Origin: Lingula anatina
Taxonomy: Eukaryota > Brachiopoda > Lingulata > Lingulida > Lingulidae
Direction of reading: 5' to 3'
NCBI RefSeq assembly: GCF_001039355.2
Contig: NW_019775381.1
Coordinates: 324,369-364,169 of the forward strand
Length of the DNA stretch: 39,801 nucleotides
Shown: positions 1 to 11,170 of the stretch, piece by piece
How positions within the stretch are numbered: position 1 is the stretch's first letter
Layout of the letters: the number at the start of each line of letters is the position of its first letter
The notes under the pieces: model-generated
The model's input: only the letters and a program-made list of their open reading frames with translations
Told to the model about the DNA's origin: nothing
Database searches by the model: none
Translations under genes and position numbers: made by a program

Positions 1-3000
1 CCCCCCCCCCCCAAAAAAAAAAAAAAACAAACTAAACTTGAATATTTCCTCAACTGTGTACAAAGCCTCTGTTGATTTACTTATTAACATCTTTCTTAAC
101 TGTATCATTCCGTAAGAAACTATCTTCTCTATATACAACTATCTCATGATGTCATTAGGAGAACAACTGAAAATAACTACAAAAAATCAGGCATCCACGA
201 TGTACATCTTTACATCTACAATATACCCACAACTTGCCACAATTCTCGTAAATATTCTTTTTCAGTCTCCCAACTCCAGTTCCACCAGGAATTATCCTAT
301 ATATACTGTAGTGCACTATACAACACTGGTCTGCCTACCACACAGCAGTTGTTACTATAAGATCCTCCGCACACTAGAGTTCTACAAGGAAACTACATCC
401 TCTGTGCTGCATCACCAGACCTTTCTCTCCCTCCCATCCAGTTGTTATTGCGATTCTCTGCAGTTGTTATGATCTAGAGGTACCAACAAGCTGGTGTGAT
501 GCAGGCGGTTGGTCAAATAGGCAAGAATATTGGTCAAATCATCAGTGCTCAGGTGCAGGCTGAGCCGCCTCTTGTTGATCTTCCCAGAAGTTGTCAGCAG
601 GGTCTTAAAGATCTATTGAGCAGACCCTTCCCCCAGCATCATCCATGTGCATCCGTCCCCACTTCAAAGATACTCCTTACTGTATCCAAAACAGCAGACA
701 TTCTGATGAATTTTAATTCAAATCACCACTTTATCTCTTTTAGGGTTCCAACTAAGCTGTCCCCAAACTTTAAACATTTTCCTCTTCAAACTTGCAATTT
801 TTCCACGTTTCACCAATTGTTTCACTTCATGGCCCTACTCAAGTATAAGAATAGGGGTGGCATTCTACATCCTCTCTAGGGGCCCAGTGTAACAGCACAG
901 CTAAAACAAACATGCCCTGGATGCTGGATATGTATGACCATCCACAGCCTTTTAATAAGGCAGGGAGGAAAATCAATCATTTTCTTATTCTGGAGGCCAG
1001 TACTCTTGCTGCGTATCCAACCTCTAGGTAGTTGGGTGATGTTTGATGAAATGTTAAGTTTAAATCCACATTTCCAATGTTCTTGGCTTCTTGGGGCCAA
1101 ATCCTTGTTGACTGCTTCATTACAGTATATGGTATCTGTGGAGTAATGTAAACTGACATTTTACCAAACAAGTGTATATATGTGTGCGCATGCACGCATG
1201 TATGTACACATGCACTAATGCACATGGGCATTTTAAGTATGTGTGTGCATACATACTACAACAAGAACACACATATTCTAGTTTATGTGCCTATTAAAAT
1301 GCCTTATGCACTCTTCAAACCAAACGTGAAGATGACATTCCATGTTATTGCTTACTGATCCAACATTTCTTATTGCAGACCATACTGGACTGAACCCGTA
1401 CTTTAATCTATTGGTTTCTGAAATCGCTCATGCAGAGCTGCTTGCTGTGAGGTTTCTGAGGAATATTTCTATCAAGATTGATGATTGCTTTCTTGGTGAA
1501 ATATTTTCTTGGATCAATAAGTTCACTTTCCCTCTCAACATGGGGTGTGAAAAAATTAGTGTTGCTTTTATTTTTTATCTGCTATTTTGTCTTAATAATA
1601 CTGGTGTCAAACTCATGTTCAGTGCCTTAATCTGATAAACAAGTGTAAACTTATGAACACCAAACAGTTCTTTTTCCTTCAAACAGCTCTGTTTCCTCAC
1701 ATATTCTCCATTTTCTTGTTTGTGCGTCAAGCCATATCAAAACCAGAAGTCTGATCTTTGCTCCCTCCTTCAAGAAGTTGATTCAACACCAAAGAAATGA
1801 TCTCATAGAAACAACAGGCAAATATTGTTGTTTCCTCATTGAGGGACAAGGACATGGAATAAATCTCCACCTTTTCCAACCTTTGGCTCTTACTTTCCTT
1901 TCCATAACAGTCCTATTTCCGTGCTTGTTTTTGTATAATCAAACCCAATCAGCCGAGCTTGCTTTTATTTGTAACCTATTGCTACAAGACCCAAATATGT
2001 TTCTATCTTTAAATATTCTACATGATTTTCAGGAAGTTGGAATACACCCATGGGGATATTTTTCTTTCATCTTTTTAAAGATGGCAGACAATGTAATGAT
2101 ATCCATAATTGAAAATAACATATCCAGAAACCGTATCATGTTTAGGAACAACTTAAAAATGTCAGATTTGATTCTGAAGTGACCTTTGGGATACATTTTC
2201 CAATATGCATCATTAATTCAACTGTTTTTTAAACACCTCTTTGCTATCTATTCTTCAATAGAACCATAAACAAACAATATTAATATTCTATCACATCTCC
2301 AATCTGCAGTCTCTTTCTCCCTGTATCTCCCAACACAAACAATTTGTCCTAGCTGTGACATAAATAACCATAAAATAGTTTACAAGATGAATCAGCCATT
2401 TCCTTTCCTCTTTTTTAACTAAAACCAGGTGTGCTGCCATGTTGAAAAACACAAATTCTAACGCTCAATTCAGACCAGGTCATTTTGGATTAGAAACCAG
2501 CGCAAATTGTGTCCGAAGACTAATTTAATTGATATTCTCAGACATTCAGGATAGCATAAAGTGGTCCAAGTCCACACGGACTTTGAAATAAAGACACCCA
2601 ATGTACAATAATGGTGGTAATCTAAGTAAATTCCGGTTCTGCACCACCTAACCCGTTTTTACTGATTGGATATGATGGAGATGATCTTTCAGAGACAGAT
2701 TTTATGAGGCTTTCCTCGCCCAGTGATCTCCTCTAATTAACGTCAGAGAAGAGTTGAGGCTGTGGGAGGCTCCTTCTCTCTCTCTTTCTCTCTCTTTCCA
2801 GAAGCATAAAAGGGAGGTAGCTAAGAATACAGCTATTATTGGTTTTGCAGAATACAAATTGTGAAATAACTTTTTTTAGTATTCTGTAATAAAATTTAGA
2901 TATGACTCTGTGAATGTACTTCTTATTTGTAAAAATCGCAATATCACTTCACTTTTAAGAGCAAACATGAAATGTCAAGGTGATTTATAAGTACTGCATT

Positions 3001-3501
3001 TTTATGTGTGCCACAATGCTCCAGGTACAAAAACGATTGTCATTTTAATTGCAATGTTTTAGGTACAGAATGTCAGACATCTTTGAAAGAAAGTGCTGCA
3101 AGGCCTGCCAAAATTTTCCTTTGCACTTCAACATGGTCACACTTTTTATTTTTTTCAAAGGGAAGAAAACCACATTCAGTGGTATGAAAAGCACACCTGA
3201 TTGTGAACAACATTTTTTTTCCCAAAGTAAAACCTACGGCCATCCAGAAAAATCACTCCAATCCTGACCATCTGCTATTTTTCTATCAAACAGGCTAAGT
3301 TGGCTGCCATCGAGCACAAACTCATTTCCTCTGGCCTAGTGGAAAAAAGTGGTCTTATAAAAACCAATTTGCCCATGTTTTGATTACAAAACAAGTGACC
3401 ACGCGGAGATAACTGGGAACCATATCACGCAGTTAGCTATCATAATAACCTTCAGCGTCTCAAAATAGTACCATGTTAAGTCGTTTTCCCTTTTCATTAC
3501 G

Positions 3502-3521
3502 AAAAAAAAAAAAAAAAAAAA
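3502..3521. repeat. A20 homopolymer
   Basis: Twenty A on the plus strand in the terminal intron. No element body recognised beside it. Confidence 0.9.
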
Positions 3522-4035
3522 GAAATGAAGAAAAAAGTCTCAACTGTCAGACATGCTTGGCCTGAAGTAAAATACATGGCAAAAAAAAGGGTCTGTTTTA
3601 GCCCTACCCCCATCAGAAAAGACCAGAAGTGAAAAAGAGGCTGATGTATCTAGAATCAGGAGAATACTGTCCACCATTTTTTTTAAATCATTTTTTATGC
3701 TCCATATCATCCAAATAACACAGCAATACCAAAGATGGTTTGAATTTTAATATGCTGGGATTCATGCCATCGTATCCAAAATTTGGAAACAAGGTGGTAC
3801 AATTTTCATACAAAACAATGACTCCAAGATTTCTGACAATGCATCAGGAAACTGTCCACCATTTTGGTTTTCTTGCAAGGTGTTCCTGATCTTCAGCATA
3901 AAATGTCCATACAGGTCATCTCTCATCATAAGTAGATATATATAATCGGCAATGACATCATCACAACAGAATCAATTCATACAAACGGTATATGGTCAAT
4001 GTTAAACAATTGTAGCACAAACAAGTAACACTCAC

Positions 4036-4054
4036 CTTGGCCTCTTCGGTGCAC
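4036..4054 (-). other. candidate 19-nt exon or decoy splice pair
   Basis: On the minus strand an acceptor-like CTGCTCTCCTTCAAG is followed by 19 bases and a strong donor (GCCAAG/GTGAGTG). An alternative acceptor (TACTAG) would give 41 bases (4036-4076). Neither length is a multiple of three and neither encodes family sequence, so inclusion after exon 7 would break the DVL frame unless the next exon compensates. It may be a decoy site. Confidence 0.15.
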
Positions 4055-4149
4055 CTTGAAGGAGAGCAGTTACAGCCTAGTATGTACATTATGCTGGCAG
4101 AAACTGACATCACTCCACCATCTACAGCACAGGGTGATAATACAATACA

Positions 4150-4240
4150 GGTTGTCATGGGGAAGTGGTTACAGAACAGAGCTGTTGTTGCCAGGAATAC
4201 GCTGGTCAGAATAAGGGTTGCCACGTGAATGTGGTTACAG
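4150..4240. repeat. diverged duplication, period 66
   Basis: GGTTG(T/C)CA...GTGGTTACAG occurs at 4150-4174 and 4216-4240 with most bases identical. The second copy contains the E-box CACGTG. Confidence 0.6.
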
Positions 4241-4888
4241 GGCACAATACAATAGTTTACATCTACGAGGTATATTCGCTGTAAAGTGGACAGATAAATA
4301 CCCATGCTCTTTCTCTCTCTCACACCAATACACAGAAATGCATGTGAAGCGCGCGCACACGCACACAGCTACTTCAAGGATGCAAAATTAAATTTTAGTA
4401 AATCTTCTCAACATCAGTCACACTCAGTTGGTCAGTTATCTGCTTTAAGTCCTCCTGAAATCGTTTGCAAATAAATCAACAGAACAGGTTTTGTTTTTCA
4501 TTCACGGCAAAAGAGAAAAGCAACATGGAGGAGAAAAATCAGCTATCCTTGACTGGTGGTGAGACGGCTGCTTCTTCGTCTGCTTCTGGGAATGTTGATT
4601 GTGTGTGATTGCAATTTGGTGTATAGTCAACTCCCAAGAAACCAACACAACAAATGGTCAACATTGGAATGTGCAATATTTCTGCATGTGAAAAAATTTT
4701 ACTTGATATATCACCATATAAGATACAAGAAAAAAACATTCATTTCAGATACAATATCCTCCAAAATGTATAAAATCGATAAATGCTAAATATCATCTCT
4801 TTTCCTTGGCTTAAAATAGTGCCACAGACATACAGAAATATACCACATTGCATGGCTGACATAAAAAAAAATTTAGCACAGTACTCAC

Positions 4889-4982
4889 TCTGCTGATAGG
4901 GGGCATACGATGTTTCCGTTTCCGCCGCCGATGACGACCATATTTTGATGACCTACTTGTAGCATCTGTCATTGATGAGAAC
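4889..4982 (-). CDS. dvl: dvl exon 7: basic block directly before the PDZ domain
   Basis: This 94-base exon has one base completing Arg204 and then 31 codons (205-235): [25 protein letters not shown] and MPPISR. The Arg/Lys cluster corresponds to the KRHRRRRKQR block of vertebrate DVL. ISR should be followed by the ASSFSS segment and the PDZ domain. The acceptor is TTTTATTTTTTTGCCCAG; the donor is AGCAGA/GTGAGTACTG, in phase 0. No exon matching the next conserved segment can be found at lower coordinates, so the following intron is inferred to run past the left edge. Confidence 0.93.
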
Positions 4983-7900
4983 CTGGGCAAAAAAATAAAA
5001 GAAGTGAGAGAAAAAATTGTCACTGTCAAAAAAGTCCAATGTTGTTCCTTTTTAAATTCAAATCGAATACAAGATTTTTCTGTAAGATAAACATTATTCT
5101 CTATCAAACCGTGTCCAAATTACGTTAAGAAGTCTATGTTATGTAAGAATTCTACTTAAGAAGTCTTATTTTTTTATTTTACCAGGACACCAAAATAACT
5201 CACCTGCTTGAAGCATCGTCTTCAGAATCGAAAAAGCTAGTGGTTTCTATATCACTTGTGATGACTGACGACGACGTCTCATAACCATGGCCTCCGCCTC
5301 GATGACGCTCGTGCTTATTGTGTCCATTTGTAACTCTTGTGACTGAAAAGAATAGAAAATGATACTGGATAAGAATTCAGCGCCAACTGACAAAATATGA
5401 GAAGTGAATGAATTCAGAAAATAAAAAGCATTGCGTTTTGTGATCTTCGATGTGTGTGAAAAAATTCAGGAAAAAATTCTGTTTAAATTCAGTATTGATT
5501 AACGACCATGTGAGGGTTGAAATATACAGCAGTTTGCTTCTAATATATTTTCTAGTCCAGTGAAGCTTGTTACAGCATTGATTTTCTTTGAGAAATAATG
5601 TAAATTTCATGCATTTCATGATTTGCATTTGTATTGCAAAAGGAACCACAGTGAGGGTCAGGGCTATCAAATACAAAAAATATATTCCTCCAACTGAAAA
5701 ACAGAAAAATGCTCACTTTTTTTTTAATTTTTAGTACATGAAAACACAAGACTTTTTTCTTTCCTTTTTTATTTAGCTTCTCTGAAATCATTGAACTCTT
5801 AAGTCAGCTACTCCTTCATCACAGAGTTGCTACTGTTTACTTCACTTTTTTTTTTTCAAAATCTATCTTATCAAAGAAAAAAGACAGAAAGCAAGAAAGA
5901 AAGCTGAGACCATATGTTGAAAACGCCCACAGCGGCCATACATAAGCACCTAGCTGGACACATTGTAACAACACTGTGTTTATGGATATCAATCCCTGAA
6001 CCACCACAGCCCCGAGGGGGAAGTCAATCCCAATTAGTTAAAAGGTCCCTCTGCTCCCTATAGGGGATATCGCATCACCTAATGGAATAGAAGGATGTAT
6101 CAAGTTTGATCGGAGGAATTACAACAAGAATCATTCAGGATTCCCAAGCTGAAGTTATAATCTATAGATTTTCTGACAGATTTGGCAGTTCAAGTGTAGC
6201 AAGAAGAACAGGTTTCTCTGGGAGTATTATTATGAAGGATGCATCAAAAGTTGAGAAATTGGTTGGTTGGTTTCAGTCAATCTAACTGGAAAACCTTGGT
6301 TTATGACAGTCAATCTTACCAGAAAAGCTAAGGTTTCGTTTGGCTTACATTTATGCAACACAAAATATTCGCAAGCAGTTCTTTTGTATGAAAGATTTCT
6401 TTAGCCATTTATTTCAAGAAAACTAGGGAAAAATCACTTCATAGAGCAAAAGGAAATATATTTCTTTTTTTGTTTTTTTAATTAGTGTCATTTTTTTCCA
6501 ACTGCCATAAAACAAGTAAGCTAAACAGAAACCAAGCTTTGAAGGGAACTGATTGATTCTTCCTTCTTTTTTATAATTTGGAAGAAAAAATTATGGTAGA
6601 CAAAACAAAATGTGTAGCTGAACTTGGGTCACCAACATGGTCAACCACTGCAGTTTATAAAGAGAGAATTTATCTGGACTGTAGGCAAAAGGAGAGGGTG
6701 GTAGAGACATTGACAGGGTTATCCCAAAGAAATGCCCTTTTGGCCAGAAAAGGTCTGCTTTGGATGAAAATCTGAACTTGGTTCTATGCCATTTCTAAAG
6801 TTGGGTCAACTAAGACGGTGAAAAGGTCCACTTTTTCACAAAAGGAACCCCACCCCAAAATCGTTGGCAACACATCTGTTGCTTCTTTCCACTCAACACC
6901 GCCAAGCATACCCCCCACCAGGAAACCAATTCACCGTAAAAAAATAGTCAACTCCAAACTTTTGATCTGGCTCTAGCATCTAAGACCACAACTTGAAAAA
7001 CGATTAATGCGCTCTTAGTGTCTCATTATTTAAGACCAGAGTGGCGGTAACTCAAGATCAAAGTTTGTACATTTTTCAGAGTGTTTCAATTCCACATTTT
7101 TTTCTCCTATGGTCACTTGTAGGATGTCAATGCTACAGATGATGTTCAATTGGCTTGTAAGTGTGCTTTGGTTAAGTTAACAAACAAAATACACTGGTCT
7201 CTTTTCCCTTACTTTACAATGTACTCAATTTAATTTTTAGAAAGCATGCAGATTAAATTTCAGCATAATAATTTAACTTTGGAAATCAAAGTGTGATAGG
7301 CTTGCACATTAGTATATGTATTAAAGCACATGTGCAAACACTCAAGCACATACACACATGTTGAATTGATCAATTGCAGCAGTTGAGACAGCAATGTTCA
7401 GAGAAATACATCACAACTAGTGCAATCAAACTGTTGGCAGTTGTCATTTCTACAGTGTCTGCTGTTTGTAATTTTGTGGTGATATGTTTCCATTTACTGC
7501 GCTATGTGGTAATTGCTATTGTTCTCATAATGTCAGTTGTCACTGTAACTGACGTAGGTTGTCACAGTTACTGTAGGCTATGCTTATTTGGTAAAATGCT
7601 ACTGAAATCTTTCACTACATGCTGTCATAGTGTTTACAATGTAATTTGTCATTGTTATTGTATTCTCAATGCAAGTAGTCATTGTAGACAATTGTTGTTG
7701 TTGTTGCTATAATTGCATATACTCTACTCAGGTAGTTATAACCTAGTGTACTCCACTTGGTATTATTGTCATTGTTCAGCCTAGTTTCTCCTAGATGAGT
7801 AATCAACTGTATTGAAGTTGTTCTTGTGTAGTGTACCCATTACGTAAGTTTAGTTGTCACTGTTAGTGTATACTGTACTCACTATGTAAGTTGTCATTGT

Positions 7901-10900
7901 TTGGCCGAGTGTCTCTGGGATGAGTTATAGACTGTCTGGATGAAGAACGCACTTGCTGATTTTGACGATCTAAAATGCAACAAAGGTGAAACAAAACTGA
8001 AAACACTTAAAAAGCACATGCACCATGCCCAAAAACAACTTAAATCAGCCAGGCATATTCAAAACAAATTACCGTTCTTTAAAAGAAAAGTAAAATGCAC
8101 ACAGTGCACTTTTATAAGATACAATTAAGAATAAAAACTGGTACAACATTGAGACAACAATTTAAGTTCACATTTTTTTTCAAAATTCATGCACATGAAT
8201 AAGCAGTTTAAAATTATTCAATTTATAAATTCAGTGTACAGTTTAGATTAAAACAAAACATTCTGGGATAACATGGGTCAGACAATTAAATTAAATCAAA
8301 CACACACAGGCGTAAACATAAATATGCCCACACAAACACAGTCACAAACATGCACAAAAATCTTCAAAAAGTAAAAAGACACACCCACAACTGCTCTCCC
8401 TCTCTTTTACTTACTGGCATCTCTTTCCTTCTTCCCCCCTCACCTCTCTCTCTCTCTCTCTCTCCCCGTCTTCTCTTTTAACAGACACAAAGTTTCAAAA
8501 CCACTCAAACCTCAATTAAAATTGGATGCCTTGCTCCCTTTCCCACTTCATACCATTTTCTTTTTCTACTCACCTTTGATAAGCCTCAGTGCATTCCCAA
8601 ACATCACTCCTAAAGGCATTGTACTTCAACCAAAGACTTTTCTCTTAATTTTTCTCTTAATATACAAATCTAACTTTCTTATAACAACTTTACTAACAGT
8701 TCAAGTTAAACTCTATTCATGTAATATCTTGTAAACTCTCTCCTCAAACATATTGATATTCCTCATCAATTCCCATTTCATCAGTATCCAGAGGTAAATA
8801 TCTCCCAAATGTGTCAATTTCACAATCCTAGAATTTGTAAATTTCACGATAATCCTCGTCAATTACAGCAAACATCGTCAATTACAGCAGACATGTAGGT
8901 TTCACAGCCAGTGTCTGGTAGAAATGTCCCACCTGTCTACCTCCCGCGAATTGTGTCCTGGTCCAAGACTGCACCGAACCACTTATGTACCCTCTCAAAC
9001 AGGTGAGAAAATAGATTTGTTGGATTTGTTAACATTCAGTTTGAAGAATATTCATTTTCTTTGTGGGGATCCTACTGACTATTTAGTCTAAATTTCATCT
9101 TGACTTGTTCACAACTGAAGTTCATGCCAATCTCCAAACAGAAACTTTCAATTATACTAATAAGTCTTATTATTATTTATGATCAAAAGGACCATCTTAT
9201 AATAACAATCATTATTCAAGCCACTTTATATTTTTTCAAATAGACAATTAAAGAGAAGGTAAAAGGAGCATTCTCTGATCCTTGCTAAAGGCCTTGCACA
9301 TTTCATTATAACTATTATTATTTTTTTTTTTGACAAAATACTTATTTCAAAACCCTTTAATTTAAAATAGCCCCCTTCTACATCTGTTTGGGACCCCTGT
9401 AGCAAGAGGCTCCATGCACCTTCACAAACTATTGGCAACAATTTCCCCATTACCCCCACACAAAGCCAGTTAGGTCAATATTTTGATTTTCTCCCCATGT
9501 CTGAAAGGTACGGAATCGATTGATTTCCCATTATTCCTAGCACCTCCTAATAACTACGGCGACCTGGTTCATTCCTCATTTGTAAGCCCCAGTTCGAAGA
9601 GATTAACATCATTGATTTTATTTGTTTGCAGTTGTTGACTTTGATTGGGACAAACAATAGGAAGGAAGGTATAATAAATTGAGCTCGCCCTCAGACAAAA
9701 TTGGGCATTTATTGGAGAGCACTTATTGGCCAGTAAACATCAGTTTCCCCCTTTTTGTTTGTGGTGTGCTTGAAAATGAGGTACAAATGAAAGATTTCTG
9801 AAAATATTCCTATTGCATCATTATTGTATAACACTTAATTCCAGAATTGAAAACTCAGGTTACAAATGATTCAATTTCAAGGAGTGGAGATGGTGGGAGT
9901 AGGGAAGGGAAAGATAGAAGGGGGCTGGATGGCGGGAGGGAGGCTGTAAGGCACAGGCTGTTTTTCGAAATCTCACCAAAGTTTCCAAATATTGTTGCAG
10001 TAATTCGGCCAGACTCGAGCCCACTTTCCTCCATTCCCACATTTTTACAAAGCACACAGCCATTTAAATCCCATCCCATGGCCCTGTTATTTTACCCTTA
10101 GAAATTCACAAGCTCAGGTATGCCGCCTTGTTTTCTTTTCATTGAGCCCAGCATTTATATCAAACAGAGAGAATTCTCAATGGCCGGATTTGAGGAAAAT
10201 AATCAAGCAGGAGAAATTAATAACTCAGAGCAAATGACCATGAACCCTGCGTCTGTCCAGCTGGTCAGTTTATTTAATGAATGTGTACATTGGACATATT
10301 ACGGGGTGATGGAAATATTTGGGGATGGGGGAGGAGGGGGAGTGTTTGGGGTGGAGGGGGGGGGGAGGGCTGACTGGACAAGAACGATAGCTATGAAACC
10401 ATTTTTTCTTAGGTTTCAGAAGACTAAACCACAGTTGTAATGTTAAACCAAAATGACATGACATCCCATATTACGTGAAGAGTTACTATCATGAATGAAC
10501 CATGATTTTAGTTGAAATGGTTAAAGCAAGTTCATCTTGAAGCATCCTGAAAGGTGAATATTGTCTAAAATTCATCTTATCTCTTCAATCTTACTCTGCA
10601 TCTTGCTTTTATATCTATTACATTAATATCACACTGACTTCATTCAGCCCTCAACTACTGGTTTTCCACCATAACACATCATACCATACTTACCCTTTTC
10701 ATTATAGCCAATTAAGTTGACAGAGTATCTAAGCATTCATTATGGACAGTTAAAAGCTTTGAAGTTTCCCAAACTGATGTCAAATACAAACCCTGACTTG
10801 TTTGAATCCAAACTTACCATATTTTAAAACAGAGGAAAAAACATAAAACTGTAATAAAATCCCTCAGGGAAATGTTCATAAAAGTGCAATGTCTGGGTGT

Positions 10901-11130
10901 ACTTGTATAACATGTGAGCCAATTTTTTACAAGAGCCTTGCGTGAAAATGTGATGATGATTGCGCAAAAGCAAGGCTGTATCAGATCGTACGTGTCTGCA
11001 AATGTAACTGCGTATGTTTGCATTTGCATGTAATTGTAAATGTTAATGCATTCTGATTGACATAAGCTTACACTGCTTTCCTTTAGTCTGGTGACAAAAC
11101 TGTTCATTTTGACTTGCATGTAAGCATTAC

Positions 11131-11170
<40 letters not shown>

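Larger units (their letters stand above)
1..4888 (-). other. start of dvl intron 7, running off the window
   Basis: It begins with donor GTGAGTACTG after exon 7. No PDZ-coding exon can be seen on the minus strand, so this is read as intron to the window edge. Contents: C12 followed by A15 at 1-27, a CA/GT-rich patch near 1175-1275, A20 at 3502-3521, a purine/pyrimidine alternating GCGCGCGCACACGC patch near 4349-4367, and a degenerate duplication at 4150-4240. A possible very short exon is noted at 4036-4054. Confidence 0.7.

Noticed and set aside
1778-2182. 134-codon plus-strand open frame
   Set aside because: Protein is Phe/Leu/Ile-rich as expected from AT-rich DNA; no family features; inside the terminal dvl intron.
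3961-4323. 120-codon minus-strand frame next to the dvl exons
   Set aside because: Correct strand but no dishevelled or other family similarity; contains a DNA-level duplication; phase does not continue from exon 7.
1-4888. Expected dvl PDZ exon
   Set aside because: No minus-strand stretch resembles SFSS-TDSTMSLNI or the GFLGI-type PDZ loop; it should lie beyond the left edge.
7374-7712. 112-codon plus-strand frame with repeated Val-Ile and Cys-His
   Set aside because: Translation of the degenerate repeat region, not a protein gene.
9847-10101. Overlapping 67-84 codon frames on both strands
   Set aside because: All rest on the same purine-rich block (9890-9960); no family similarity.
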